Source: an uncultured Latescibacterota bacterium (GTDB lineage: Bacteria; Latescibacterota; UBA2968; UBA8231). Taken from it: a DNA stretch of 64,000 nt. Position numbers and translations under genes: made by a program. Every line of letters starts with the position of its first letter. Positions within the stretch are counted from its first letter, which is position 1. The stretch is from contig OX638377.1 of assembly GCA_951813615.1 (NCBI GenBank), positions 5,987,739-6,051,738 on the forward strand. Direction: 5' to 3'. Below the pieces are notes generated by a model, which saw only the letters and a list, made by a program, of their open reading frames with translations, did not search any database and was not told where the DNA came from. This document shows positions 35,604-46,600 of this stretch, piece by piece.

Positions 35604-35968
35604 GATCAAACTTCCCCCGCGCCATATCGAACTGGATACCGATGGTGTGCGCCAGGATCTAGGGTCGTTAGGTATTTTCCTCCGTATGTATGATGAACGG
35701 GTCAACATACCAGATGTTTTCAGGGTGGGGTATGGCATAGGTCGAAGAGGCGGAGTGAGACCGGTTCGAGGAATCCGCGAGTAGCGTTCTTAACGTTCGG
35801 GTAATTTTGCAAAGCGGTCGTACTTGCTACCGCGCGGTGCAGAACCCTAGAAGGCCCTCGAACGCAAATTGTCCGAGGGCCTTCTAGCGTCGTGCAGCGG
35901 GAAGGAGGCTCTGGCGAAATTCTGGTGGGATGAGTAGGTTGTCTGCTGCCATAGAAAGGAGAACCACC
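35604..35968. other. 365-bp intergenic region
   Basis: No convincing gene. It contains the strong inverted repeat at 35847-35887 and ends with the AAGGAG site for the Gfo/Idh gene. Confidence 0.5.
35847..35887. terminator. Perfect 14-bp inverted repeat, terminator-like
   Basis: CTAGAAGGCCCTCG (35847-35860), a 13-nt loop, then CGAGGGCCTTCTAG. It is GC-rich and perfect but no T-run follows on either strand, so it may be a Rho-independent-like terminator without a U-tract, or a protein site. Confidence 0.45.
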
Positions 35969-37045
35969 ATGCAGAAACACACAGTAGCTATCATCGGCCT
36001 CGGCCGCATGGGCAGTACCATTGACGACGAAGGGCACGGCGACGTGCCCTATTCGGTTGCGGCCGCGACTAGGGCGAGCGAGCGGCTGGAACTCGTAGCC
36101 GGAGCGGATCTCTTGCCGGACAAGCGCGATGCGTTTCAAAGCCGCTGGGGTGCGGCCGTGTACGAGGACTTCCGCGACATGATCGACCGCGAAGAGCCAG
36201 ACATCGTGGCCATCTGCACGGCGGCCTGTTTGCCCAAGCCCGCCAGAGAGGCCCCAGACGCTAATTTTCGCGGCGACTCGCACGCCGATCTAGCCGTAGC
36301 GGTGGCCGATCTGGGCGTGCCGATGATCTACCTCGAAAAGGCCATGGCCAGCTCAATGGAGCGCGCCGACGAAATCCGCGATGCCGTAAAGCGCAACAAC
36401 ACACTCTTCAACACCGGCGTCCTGCGCCGCTTTGACAACCGCTACGATGTGGTCAAAGACGCGGTCGCCGCCGGTCAGGTCGGCGAGGTGCGGACCGTGA
36501 TTCACTACGCCAGCTCCAGCCTGATGCACGGGCACATCCATTCGATCGACACGGTGTCCCATCTCATCGGCGACCCGGCGATTGAAGCGGTGCGCGGCGA
36601 GCTGTTGCCGCGCGGCTTGCAAGTCGAGGGCAATCACATTCCGTCCGATCCCTTGGCCACCTATCAACTGCGTTTTGCCAACGGCGTCGAGGCGTGGTCT
36701 ATTCCAACGGCCCCGTGGGAATTCGAGGTCATTGGCTCGGAGGGTGCAATCCGCTCGTGCAACAACGGGGCCAACGTCTTACTGCGCCAGCCCGGCACCG
36801 TGCAAGGACGGAACACCTTGTGGGAGGAGGTGCCCGTCGATCCGGTGACGCCGCGCAGTACGACGCAGAGCTGCTTGGAGGATTTGGTCGCAGCACGCGA
36901 ATCCGGCCAACCCACGCGCGGCCCCATCGACGTGACCCTCCACATCACAGAAGCCACCATCGCCGTCGCCGAGAGTCATCGTCAGGGCGGCGCTTGGGTG
37001 GAGTTACCGCTGACTGCACGCGACTTATACATTTTTCACGTCTAG
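35969..37045 (+). CDS. Gfo/Idh/MocA-family oxidoreductase
   Basis: 358 aa from ATG 35969 with AAGGAG 8 nt upstream. HTVAIIGLGRMGSTIDDEGHG is the Rossmann NAD(P) motif, EEPDIVAICTAAC the next strand, and YLEKAMASSMERADEIRDA holds the EKP-like motif with Lys but with Ala for Pro. NTGVLRRFDNRYDVVKDAVAAG leads the C-terminal substrate domain; HIHSIDTVSHLIGD has the active-site His. It probably oxidises a sugar, inositol or related alcohol; substrate unknown. Confidence 0.88.
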   Translation: MQKHTVAIIGLGRMGSTIDDEGHGDVPYSVAAATRASERLELVAGADLLPDKRDAFQSRWGAAVYEDFRDMIDREEPDIVAICTAACLPKPAREAPDANFRGDSHADLAVAVADLGVPMIYLEKAMASSMERADEIRDAVKRNNTLFNTGVLRRFDNRYDVVKDAVAAGQVGEVRTVIHYASSSLMHGHIHSIDTVSHLIGDPAIEAVRGELLPRGLQVEGNHIPSDPLATYQLRFANGVEAWSIPTAPWEFEVIGSEGAIRSCNNGANVLLRQPGTVQGRNTLWEEVPVDPVTPRSTTQSCLEDLVAARESGQPTRGPIDVTLHITEATIAVAESHRQGGAWVELPLTARDLYIFHV

Positions 37046-37088
37046 AGACGAAATATCCCACAACTCATTTACGACTAAAAGGATACAC

Positions 37089-37874
37089 GTGCTAAAAGCA
37101 GGCATATTCCTCGATATGGAGAATCTCAACCGCTGCGGTGGCTACGCCATCCGCTTTCGCCAGATCAAGGCTCTGGTGGAGGCGCAGCAGGCGGTTGTGG
37201 TGCGAGCCAACGCCTATATGGCCGTGGATCGCGAGCGCGAAAAAATGGATCTAGAGTACCGCCAAAAGAGGGAAACGTATCGCAATCGAGCGCGGCGGGA
37301 GGGCTACCACCTAATTCTCAAAGAAGTGCGGCGCTATCTGACTGCGGAAGGCGAGACCATCGTCAAGGCCGACGCCGATCTAGAGCTGGCGATCGATGCC
37401 CTGTTGCAGTCGGAGAATTTGGACTACGTGCTGTTGGGCACGGGCGATGGTGACTTTGTGCGCTTGGTGCGCGCCCTGCAAAACCGGGGCAAGCGGGTCG
37501 ATCTACTGTCTTTTATGAACACCAGCACCGCGCTGCGCCAAGAGGTAGATCACCACTTCTCAGGATACTTGGTGCCCGACCTGCTGTTTTCTGAGCGCGA
37601 TCCAATCCAGCGCCTGCGCGGCATCCTGCACGCGGTCAACGAGGAGAAAGGCTACGGTTTCCTGACCGCGCAGACCGGCTTGGGGCTGGATACCATGCGC
37701 GAGGATATTTTTCTGCACATAACCGACCTGCGCACGGCCAGAGGCGGGGTGGTGTCCAACGCGGACTTTGCCCAGCTTCGAGTGAGGGGTGCGATTATCG
37801 AGTTTGACGTGGAGGACGATGGCGACCGGAAAAAGGCCGTCAATGCCATCGAGTTCCGGCCGGAGTTGCTGTGA
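37089..37874 (+). CDS. NYN-domain nuclease fused to a cold-shock-like domain
   Basis: 261 aa from GTG 37089. The N-terminal ~165 residues are a NYN/PIN-like fold: AGIFLDMENLNRCGG, ETIVKADADLELAIDALL and YVLLGTGDGDFVRLVRALQNRGKRVDLL carry the conserved acidic cluster. The C-terminus (ILHAVNEEKGYGFLTAQ, EDIFLHITDL, GAIIEFDVEDDGDRKKAVNAIEF) is a cold-shock/OB-type nucleic-acid-binding domain. Together this suggests an RNA-directed nuclease or binding protein with built-in OB fold. It is followed after 4 nt by the SGNH hydrolase. Confidence 0.8.
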   Translation: MLKAGIFLDMENLNRCGGYAIRFRQIKALVEAQQAVVVRANAYMAVDREREKMDLEYRQKRETYRNRARREGYHLILKEVRRYLTAEGETIVKADADLELAIDALLQSENLDYVLLGTGDGDFVRLVRALQNRGKRVDLLSFMNTSTALRQEVDHHFSGYLVPDLLFSERDPIQRLRGILHAVNEEKGYGFLTAQTGLGLDTMREDIFLHITDLRTARGGVVSNADFAQLRVRGAIIEFDVEDDGDRKKAVNAIEFRPELL

Positions 37875-37878
37875 GGCG

Positions 37879-38616
37879 ATGACGATGAAGAAGGACTGGT
37901 GCGCTGAGGAGTTTCGCTGCATGGTCGCCCTCGGTGAGAGCACCACGGCTGGCGGCTGGAGCACCGCTCCCAATCGCTGCTGGGTGCCTCTCCTGGGCGC
38001 GCTCATCAACGACTTCCAGACCGCGCCGATGCGGGTCGTCAACTCTGGCATCGGCGCCAACCTCATCGCCAGGCGCAGCCCGGCGTACGAGGAGAGTGGC
38101 AAGCCGGCGGCCGACGAGCGCCTCGACAGACACGTCCTCTCCCACGACCCCGACCTGCTCGCGATCTCCTACGGGCTCAACGACGCCCGGGGCGGTACGC
38201 CATTGGCCCAGTTCTGCGAGGACCTCGCCCTGCTCGTGGACCGCGTGCGCCAACGCGGGGACCCGCTCATCCTGTTGCTCGGGCCTTACTTCATGACCGA
38301 CTTCACGGTCGGGGGGAAGACTTGGAGCCACGCCGATTTGCCTCTGTTCAGGAGCTTCAACGCGGCCACGGCCGAGGTGGCGGCACAACTCGACTGTCTG
38401 TACGTCGATCTGCTGGCCGCAAGCGGTGAAGCGCCTTGGATGGTCCACTACGACGGCGTGCACCAGAACGACCTCGGCCATCGGATTGTCGCCAACCGCA
38501 TCTTCGAGGTGCTCGCCCAGCATTGTTCCTGCTTGGCGAAACGGATCCGGCAGGCCGAGCGGAGCAGTCCGAGGTGGAGAGACGAGTCGACGCTGAAGTC
38601 CGACTACGGCTTCTGA
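37879..38616 (+). CDS. SGNH/GDSL-type hydrolase
   Basis: 245 aa from ATG 37879, just after the NYN gene stop. Block I is VALGESTTAGGWS (GES instead of GDS), block II NSGIGAN, block III SYGLNDARGG (G-x-N-D) and block V YDGVHQNDLGHRIVANRIF (D-x-x-H). No signal peptide, so an intracellular esterase or deacetylase is likely. It is followed after 20 nt by a Gfo/Idh/MocA gene with a good AAGGAG site. Confidence 0.85.
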   Translation: MTMKKDWCAEEFRCMVALGESTTAGGWSTAPNRCWVPLLGALINDFQTAPMRVVNSGIGANLIARRSPAYEESGKPAADERLDRHVLSHDPDLLAISYGLNDARGGTPLAQFCEDLALLVDRVRQRGDPLILLLGPYFMTDFTVGGKTWSHADLPLFRSFNAATAEVAAQLDCLYVDLLAASGEAPWMVHYDGVHQNDLGHRIVANRIFEVLAQHCSCLAKRIRQAERSSPRWRDESTLKSDYGF

Positions 38617-38636
38617 CCAAAAGGAGTATAAGCGCC

Positions 38637-39662
38637 ATGATTCGCGTCGCTATCGCCGGCTGCCATCGCCAGACCCTGCGCAAGCCGACGAGCCACAACT
38701 TCGCCGCCGCCTTCTGCGCCCATCCCGACGCGGAAGTCGTCGGTGTCTTCGACTACGGCGAACGGGAACGCGCAGAATTCGTCGAGTGCTGGCGAGATGT
38801 GTGGGGAGCGGTGCCGGCCTTTGACGACTACGAGCAGCTTCTCAAGGAGGTCGGTCCCGACATCGTCTGCATTGCCACCCGGCAGACGATGCACGCCGAC
38901 CAGATCGAAAGGGCGGTGGCGGCTGGCGTTCGCGGGATTCTGAGTGACAAACCGCTGGCCACGACCCTCACCGAAATGGATCGCATCGTCGCGGCCTGTG
39001 CGGAGACCCCCCTTGCCTTTGCCCTCGACCGGCGCTGGGACTCCGCCTATCGAGCGCTAAGCTCGGCCATCGCTGGCGGCCTAATCGGCGAGGCGACTAG
39101 TCTGGTGGCATACGGCATCCCGAATACGATCAATCACGGCTGCCACTGGTACGACGCCATGCTCGCGCTGCTGGGAGATCCAGAGCCCGCATGGGTCAGC
39201 GGTTTTGTCGATCACGGCGACTCCGCAGATGAGCGTCGCCGGATGGATCCGCCCTGCCGTGCGCAGATCGGGATGGACAACGGCGCTGTCGCCTATGTAA
39301 CCTGCGACGGCCCCAAAGGCCCCGCCTTCGAGGTAGCGGGCGATGGCGGACGGATCTCCGTATTCGCCGATGCGAGCGCAGCCCGCATCTGGAGGGACGA
39401 CTCTGAAGAGGCATTTTCCCCGCCGCCGCAGGCGGAAGGCTGGTCGGCTGGCATGAACATGGTGAGCGACTTGGTCCGCGCCGTCAAAGAGGGTGGCCGC
39501 ACTGCGTGCGACATCTCCGAGGCCCGACGCGCAACCGAAATCGGATTCGCCATCTGCTCTTCCTCGGAGCGGGAAGGCGTCCGGGTTGCGCTGCCCGCAG
39601 CAAACCGCTCCCTCCGCGTCGAGTCGTATCCGTGGGGGAACGAAGCTCCGAATGTGCTCTAA
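38637..39662 (+). CDS. Gfo/Idh/MocA-family oxidoreductase
   Basis: 341 aa from ATG 38637 (AAGGAG at 38620-38625). MIRVAIAGCHRQTLRKPTSHNF is a variant Rossmann start; VGPDIVCIATRQTMHADQIERAVAAGVRGILSDKPLATTLTEMDRIV has the D-K-P motif with the catalytic-region Lys; FALDRRWDSAYRALSSAI leads the C-terminal domain, and HGCHWYDAMLALLGD carries the active-site His. Substrate unknown; probably the end of the NYN-SGNH-Gfo operon. Confidence 0.85.
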   Translation: MIRVAIAGCHRQTLRKPTSHNFAAAFCAHPDAEVVGVFDYGERERAEFVECWRDVWGAVPAFDDYEQLLKEVGPDIVCIATRQTMHADQIERAVAAGVRGILSDKPLATTLTEMDRIVAACAETPLAFALDRRWDSAYRALSSAIAGGLIGEATSLVAYGIPNTINHGCHWYDAMLALLGDPEPAWVSGFVDHGDSADERRRMDPPCRAQIGMDNGAVAYVTCDGPKGPAFEVAGDGGRISVFADASAARIWRDDSEEAFSPPPQAEGWSAGMNMVSDLVRAVKEGGRTACDISEARRATEIGFAICSSSEREGVRVALPAANRSLRVESYPWGNEAPNVL

Positions 39663-39697
39663 CCCGATTTGCGAGACTCGGCGACAGGCCGGGTGAA

Positions 39698-40540
39698 TCA
39701 CCCCCGCGACGGTTCGGCGTTTTCCCGCTGATGGCGTTGATGCACCTCGGCCATCTTGAAGTCGTTGTCTATGACCTGCTGCAAATGCACCATGCGCTCT
39801 GGTCCCGCAGTGCGCAGCATGGCCTCGCCGTGGATGCGGTCAATCCAGAACCGCCCTTCGTTGGCCAGCGCGTTCTGGAAGTCCTCTAGGCGCTCGGCGG
39901 GCACGTGTTCGTAGAAATTCATGGTGTACATGCGCCGCTGCTGTGAGCCGCCGAAAGCGGCGTGCTTGGTATTGTGCCAAAATACCACGATGTCGCCCGG
40001 CTGGGTCTCCACCACTTGGCACGGCACTTGGTCGGGCGTCACCCCCCAAGCGGCTTCGCTGTCGGGTAGGGCCTCTTGCAGGCCGTCGGCATAGGCATCG
40101 CCGCAGTGATGACTGCCCGGAATGACGCGCACTGCACCCGTGTCCCGGGTCAGCGGATCTAGGTAAAAAGCGATCTTAATGCTGGGAATGCGCTCGCCGT
40201 TGTACCCGTCTGAATGCCAGCGCGTATCACCGACGTAGAAATTGCCGTCGCCGCTGGTGTAGTTGAAATCGTCGCCCAAAATGCTGGCGGCAATGTCGTG
40301 GATGCGCGGATCGTCGAGCAAGCTGCTCAGGTATTCGCTCTGGTCGGGGAAGGGCACGATGCACGAGCGCGCTTGCCCTGCGTGCTGTTTGCCGTGGTGT
40401 CCGCCGCCGTGCGTGGCCCACACGGCCTCGAATTCCTCAATGATGCGGTCGATGCAATCGGCCATGAGGTCGGGGAAGTACAGATAGCCGAAGGTATTGA
40501 AATAATTGAGCTGTTGTTGGTTCAGGCGCGTCTCGGACAT
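39698..40540 (-). CDS. Phytanoyl-CoA dioxygenase (PhyH) family protein
   Basis: 280 aa from ATG 40540 with GGAGG 6 nt upstream. NYFNTFGYLYFPDLMADCID is the usual start; DTRWHSDGYNGERIPSIKIAFYLDPLTRDTGAVRVIPGSH holds HxD and the central strands; GDIVVFWHNTKHAAFGGSQQRRMYTMNFY carries the distal His and Arg. All iron ligands are present, so an active Fe(II)/2OG oxygenase is likely. Convergent with the Gfo/Idh gene; substrate unknown. Confidence 0.88.
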   Translation of the reverse strand: MSETRLNQQQLNYFNTFGYLYFPDLMADCIDRIIEEFEAVWATHGGGHHGKQHAGQARSCIVPFPDQSEYLSSLLDDPRIHDIAASILGDDFNYTSGDGNFYVGDTRWHSDGYNGERIPSIKIAFYLDPLTRDTGAVRVIPGSHHCGDAYADGLQEALPDSEAAWGVTPDQVPCQVVETQPGDIVVFWHNTKHAAFGGSQQRRMYTMNFYEHVPAERLEDFQNALANEGRFWIDRIHGEAMLRTAGPERMVHLQQVIDNDFKMAEVHQRHQRENAEPSRG

Positions 40541-40604
40541 GTTATTCCTCCAGATTATTCCTCTATGATCGCTTCTGCTGGAGGAGGGCGCAACTGAGGA
40601 CGGC

Positions 40605-43600
40605 TTACCAGTACAGGGTGCTGCGCAGCTTGAGCTCGTGCCCGGCCCGAGCCGCCGTGCGCTCGCGGCGCTCGGCGACCAAATCCACGCGCAACGACTG
40701 CTCCACGCGCAGCCGCCCGCCCAAGCCATAGGTGTGCGTGTCTCGGCCCGACGCGATACGGGCGTACGGAGTTAGCAGACCGCCCAATGCGTCTAGCCCG
40801 TACCCCAACTCTGCGTCGAATAGACCAGCTTCGGCGGCTCGGGTGGATCGCGTCAAGTCCGCCGCCCTGCGCTGCGACCAGAGGCGATCCATTCCGCTCG
40901 TCGCACTTCCCCAAGACGAGTGCATCCGCAGTGACGGACCTCGACCCAACGCGCCTGGGTTTATGTTGAGCGAGCCGCCTACGCCCCACTCCTCATAGCC
41001 GCTGGCCTGATGCACCAACAGCCGTCGCGCCGTTGCCTGTAGCGCTACGCCCCGTTGCGAGTGGGTGTAGCCCAAGCTGCCGCCCACTTCCAGCCCCAGC
41101 CCGGTCTCCGCGTCGCCGCCGTCGTGGCGCATCCCCACTTCCAGCGATGGCGTCATCCGACCTGAGTCCAACTCCACGGGGCGGCCTCCTTCCAGTAGGA
41201 GGCGCAATCGGCTCGTCATGGTCTCTAGCGTCGGCTGGACCGCGGCATCCGCGTCCGTTCGCACCACGAAGGCATCCGACTTCAGCGCGACGTCGTAGGC
41301 GGACGATTCTGTCGATGACAGCAAAGCGCCTCGTGTACCCAACCCACCCATCTGCATTTCGATATCAGTATCGGGACGATCTCCCATTCGTTCCATCTGG
41401 CCGCGCCCGTAGCCGAGCAAACCCCACGCTGACAGCCGCTTGGTCACTGCGAAGCGCAGATAGGGATGCACACTCGTCAGATAGGTTCCCAATTCGCCTT
41501 TGCGGAAACGCTCCTCGGCCGTGTGTACGTCGAATTCGCCGGTACCCAAGCTGTGTGCCACCGCTAGACCAGCCAGCGTCCGACCCTGTTGCCGATCGAC
41601 GCCGAGCAGGGCAGTCACCGGACTGCCGGTAAGCGATAAATCGGTCTCTTCGCTTCTGAAGCGGGTTGTCGCCCCCCGGCCCCAAGCTGTCCAACGGACA
41701 TCCCGCTCTTCGGCAGTTGCGGCCGACAATTGGAAGGAACTCCGCGATATAATGTCCGCGAAGGAACTTCTCTTCAGATGATAGAAGGGCTGTTGGGATA
41801 GAACATCTGAAGGGGAAACATTCTTGGCCGGGGCCGACTGGCCGACCGCATTTGTCCCCTCTTGGTCGGACATCGCCGCCAATGTTACCCGCTGACCGCC
41901 GACCGTCAGATGTGCGTCTCCTCTAGACCGACCCGTCAGGCGGTCCGAGACCGTGTCCATTACTTGGCTAGCCGCCGTCCGCCCAAACCGCGCTAACCAC
42001 GCCTTCTCTACCGAGGGGTCGTCGTCGGTGATGGTGCCCGTGGCTGTATCGTTGGCTATTGTCGCATTGGTCGGATTGCTCAACGTGACCGTGAGCGTTT
42101 CGTCACCTTCATCTAGCGCGTCGTTGAATACTACTACTGCAATGGTTGCCTCGGTCTGGCCGGGCGCGAAGGTCAGACGGCCATCTGCCGCTATGTAGTC
42201 TGCGTCCGCCGTCGCTGTACCGTCCGCGGTCGTCCAATCGACTGTTATCTCAAAACTGCTGGCTGCTCCTAGCGTTACGGCAAAGGTAATTTCCCGCTCG
42301 CCTTCGGCTGCCTGTGCATCGGCGATGGTCAGGGCTGGTGCCGCGTCGTTGTCGGTGATCGTGCCGGTGGCCTCCGCATCGTCCAAGGTTGCATTCGATG
42401 GATTGCTCAACGCGACGGTGAACGTCTCGTCGGCCTCGTCCAGCGCATCGTCTAACAGCGACACGGTAACCGTCTGCTCCGTTTCCAAGGCGTCGAAGGT
42501 CAGCGTACCCGTCGTTTCTCCATAGTCGGCGCCTTGGGTAGCCGTGCCATCAGCGGTCGCCCAATCGACCGTCACTGCAAGGCTGCTGGCCACGTTGAGT
42601 TGCACGGTGAAGGTGATCTCTTCGTCGCTCTCTGTGGCATTCGCGTCGGCGATGGTGAGGGCCGGGGTGTCGTCTTCAGTGATCGATACTTCGACGCTTG
42701 CTACTGTCACGCCCTCGTAGTCGCCGCCACTGACGACATGCGTCAGCGGCACCGGATCATCAACGACGGCATCGTCGTCGTGGGTGGCGGTTACGGTTAC
42801 GGTTTGCGGTGTATTCCAATTGTCTGCGGTGAATGTCAGCGTCGTCTCGTCCACCGCGATGTCGGCGTCCTCCAGCACTGTTACCGCGACGGTTACGTCT
42901 GCCGCTGGTTCGGTGTCGAGTACTACCGTGTAGCTCTGGGAATCGCCTTCTGTTATCGTCAATGCCGTCTCCGACACCGCGACCCCAGCTGTGTCGTCTT
43001 CGACGATTGTTACCTCGACGCCTGCTGCTGTCACGCCCTCGTAGTCGCCGCCACTGACGGTGTGTGTAAGCGTCAGTGGATCGTCGTCGACAGCATCGTC
43101 GTCGTGAGCGGCGGTTACTGTTACCGTCTGCGGTGTATTCCAATTGTCTGCTGTGAATGTCAGCCCTGTTTGATCGACCGCAATGTCGGCGTTATCTGGC
43201 ACCTGTATTGTGACCGTTACGTCTGCCGCTGGTTCAGTATCCAGCACCACCGTGTAGCTTTGGGAACCGCCTTCCGGGACTTCCAGTGCGTCGGTTGAGA
43301 TGGTGACCCCGGCGGTGTCGTCTTCGACGATCGTTACCTCGACGCCCGCTGCTGCCACGCCCTCGTAGTCGCCGCCGCGGACCGTATGCATAATCGTCAC
43401 CGGCTCGTCGGTAACGGCGTCGGCGTCGTGGGCAGCGGTTACCGTGACCGTTTGCGGCGTATTCCAATCGTCTGCCGTGAACGTCAACGCTGTTTGATCG
43501 ACCGCAATGTCGGCGTTATCTGGCACCTGTATTGTGACCGTTACGTCTGCCGCTGGTTCAGTATCCAGCACCACCGTGTAGCTTTGGGAACCGCCTTCCG

Positions 43601-46600
43601 GGACTTCCAGTGCGTCGGTTGAGATCGTCACGCCAGCGGTGTCGTCTTCGACGATCGTTACCTCGACGCCCGCTGCTGTCACGCCCTCGTAGTCGCCGCC
43701 ACGGACCGCATGCGTCAGCACTACCGGATCGTCAGCGACAGCGTCGTCGTCATGGGCAGCGGTTACGGTTACTGTCTGCGGTGTATTCCAATTGTCCGTC
43801 GTAAATGTCAACGCTGTTTGATCGACCGCAATGTCGGCGTTATCTGGCACCTGTATTGTGACCGTTACGTCTGCCGCTGGTTCAGTATCCAGCACCACCG
43901 TGTAGCTTTGGGAACCGCCTTCCGGGACTTCCAGTGCGTCGGTTGAGATCGTCACGCCAGCAGTGTCGTCTTCGGTGATCGTCGCTTCGACACTTGCTGC
44001 TGTCACGCCCTCGTAGTCGCCGCCGCGGACCGCATGCGTCAGCACTACCGGATCGTCAGCGACAGCGTCGTCGTCCTGAGCGGCGGTTACGGTTACTGTC
44101 TGCGGTGTATTCCAATCGTCCGTCGTGAAGGTCAACGCTGTTTGATCGACCGCAATGTCGGCGTTATCTGGCACCTGTATTGTGACCGTTACGTCTGCCG
44201 CTGGTTCAGTATCCAGCACCACCGTGTAGCTTTGGGAACCGCCTTCCGGGACTTCCAGTGCGTCGGTTGAGATGGTGACCCCGGCGGTGTCGTCTTCGAC
44301 GATCGTTACCTCGACGCCCGCTGCTGTCACGCCCTCGTAGTCGCCGCCGCGGACCGTATGCATAATCGTCACCGGCTCGTCGGTAACGGCGTCGGCGTCG
44401 TGGGCAGCGGTTACCGTGACCGTTTGCGGCGTATTCCAATCGTCTGCCGTGAAGGTCAACGCTGTTTGATCGACCGCAATGTCGGCGTTATCTGGCACCT
44501 GTATTGTGACCGTTACGTCTGCCGCTGGTTCAGTATCCAGCACCACCGTGTAGCTTTGGGAACCGCCTTCCGGGACTTCCAGTGCGTCGGTTGAGATGGT
44601 GACCCCGGCGGTGTCGTCCTCGACGATCGTTACCTCGACGCCCGCTGCTGTCACGCCCTCGTAGTCGCCGCCGCGGACGGCGTGTGTCAGCGGCTCCGGC
44701 TCGTCGGTAACGGCGTCGGCGTCGTGGGCAGCGGTTACCGTGACCGTCTGCGGTGTATTCCAATCGTCTGCCGTGAAGGTCAATGCTGTTTGATTGACCG
44801 CAATGTCGGCGTTATCTGGCACCTGTATTGTGACCGTTACGTCTGCCGCTGGTTCAGTATCCAGCACCACCGTGTAGCTTTGGGAACCGCCTTCCGGGAC
44901 TTCCAGTGCGTCGGTTGAGATCGTCACGCCAGCAGTGTCGTCTTCGGTGATCGTCGCTTCGACACTTGCTGCTGTCACGCCCTCGTAGTCGCCGCCGCGG
45001 ACCGCATGCGTCAGCACTACCGGATCGTCAGCGACAGCGTCGTCGTCCTGAGCGGCGGTTACGGTTACTGTCTGCGGTGTATTCCAATTGTCCGTCGTGA
45101 ACGTCAACGCTGTTTGATTGACCGCAATGTCGGCGTTATCTGGCACCTGTATTTGGACGGTCACGTCGGCTGTCGGCTCGGTATCCAGCACTATGGTGTA
45201 GTGTCCAGTATCGCCTTCTGTTATCGTCAATGCCGTCTCCGACACGGAGACCCCAGCGGTGTCGTCTTCGGTGATCGTCGCTTCGACACTTGCTGCTGTC
45301 ACGCCCTCGTAGTCGCCGCCGCGGACCGTATGCGTCAGCACTACCGGATCGTCAGCGACAGCGTCGTCGTCCTGAGCGGCGGTTACGGTTACTGTCTGCG
45401 GTGTATTCCAATCGTCTCCGGTGAATGTCAATTCCGTCACGTCCACCGCAATGTCTGCGTCCTCTGGTACCTGCACGGCCACCGTCACGTCCGCCGTCGG
45501 CTCCGAGGTCAGCACTACCATATAGCTCGCACTGCCGCCCTCGTCTACGGTCAACGCTGTCGGGGTCACGGTCACGCCGCGCTCGTCATCGTCGGTGACC
45601 GTCACCATCGCGCTGTTAGGTTCACCCGCCCGATGGATCGCGCCGCTGGTGATCGTCGCGGTCACTGCGCCGTCCACTTCGTCGCGCTCGTCGTCGTCTG
45701 TTGCGACCAGAAGTGTGGTCGTCGCTGCATCCGCAGCGAAGGTCACTTCGGTGGGTGCTCCGTCCGCGATGAACGCGCCGCGCTCCGTTACGTCCACCGG
45801 CACCGTCAGCGGTGCGGTCAGGTCGCCGATACGGGTCAGCGTAAACGCTACCGTCTCGCCTTCTTCCACCGCCGCTGGGTCGGCCATCACGCTGACCACC
45901 GGCAGATCGTTGTCGACGATCTCGCCCAGCGCCTCGCCGTCTTCGACTATTGCGTTGGATGCGTTGCTCAGCGCGATGGTGAATGTCTCGACCGCTTCGT
46001 CTAGGTCGTCGTCGATGATGGGCACGCGGATCGTCTGCTCTGTCTCTAAGGCGGAGAAGGTCAGCGTGCCGGTCGTTTCCTCATAGTCGGTGCCCGCCGA
46101 CGCGGTGCTGTCCACGGTCGCGTATTCCACCGTCACCGTCTTGCTGCTGGCTATGCTCAGCCCTACCACAAACGCCATCTCCCCGTCGCCCTCGGACGCC
46201 ATTGCGTCGGCGATCAATATCGTCGGCGTATCGTCTTCAAGGATCGTCACCGCAACGCTAGCCACCGCTGCTGAACGGTAGTCGCCGCCGTTGACTGTAT
46301 GCGTCAGCGTCACCCGATCGTCGGCAACGGCGTCGGCATCATGAGTGGCGGTCACCGTTACCGTTTGCGCTTGATTCCAATCCTCGGCTGTGAACGTCAA
46401 TTCCATCACGTCCACCACAACTTCCGCGTCTTCTGGCACCTGTACTCCGACGGTCACGTCCGCCGTCGGTTCCGAGGTAAGCACTATCGTATAGTTGGTG
46501 CTGCCGCCTTCGTCCACGGTCAGCGCCGTCGGGGCCACGGTTACGCCGCGCACATCATTGTCGGTGACCACGCCCGTTGCCTTGTCATCTTTGATCTCCG

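Noticed and set aside
42667-45583. CRISPR-like array
   Set aside because: Periodicity is 324 bp with coding content and no short direct repeats with unique spacers.
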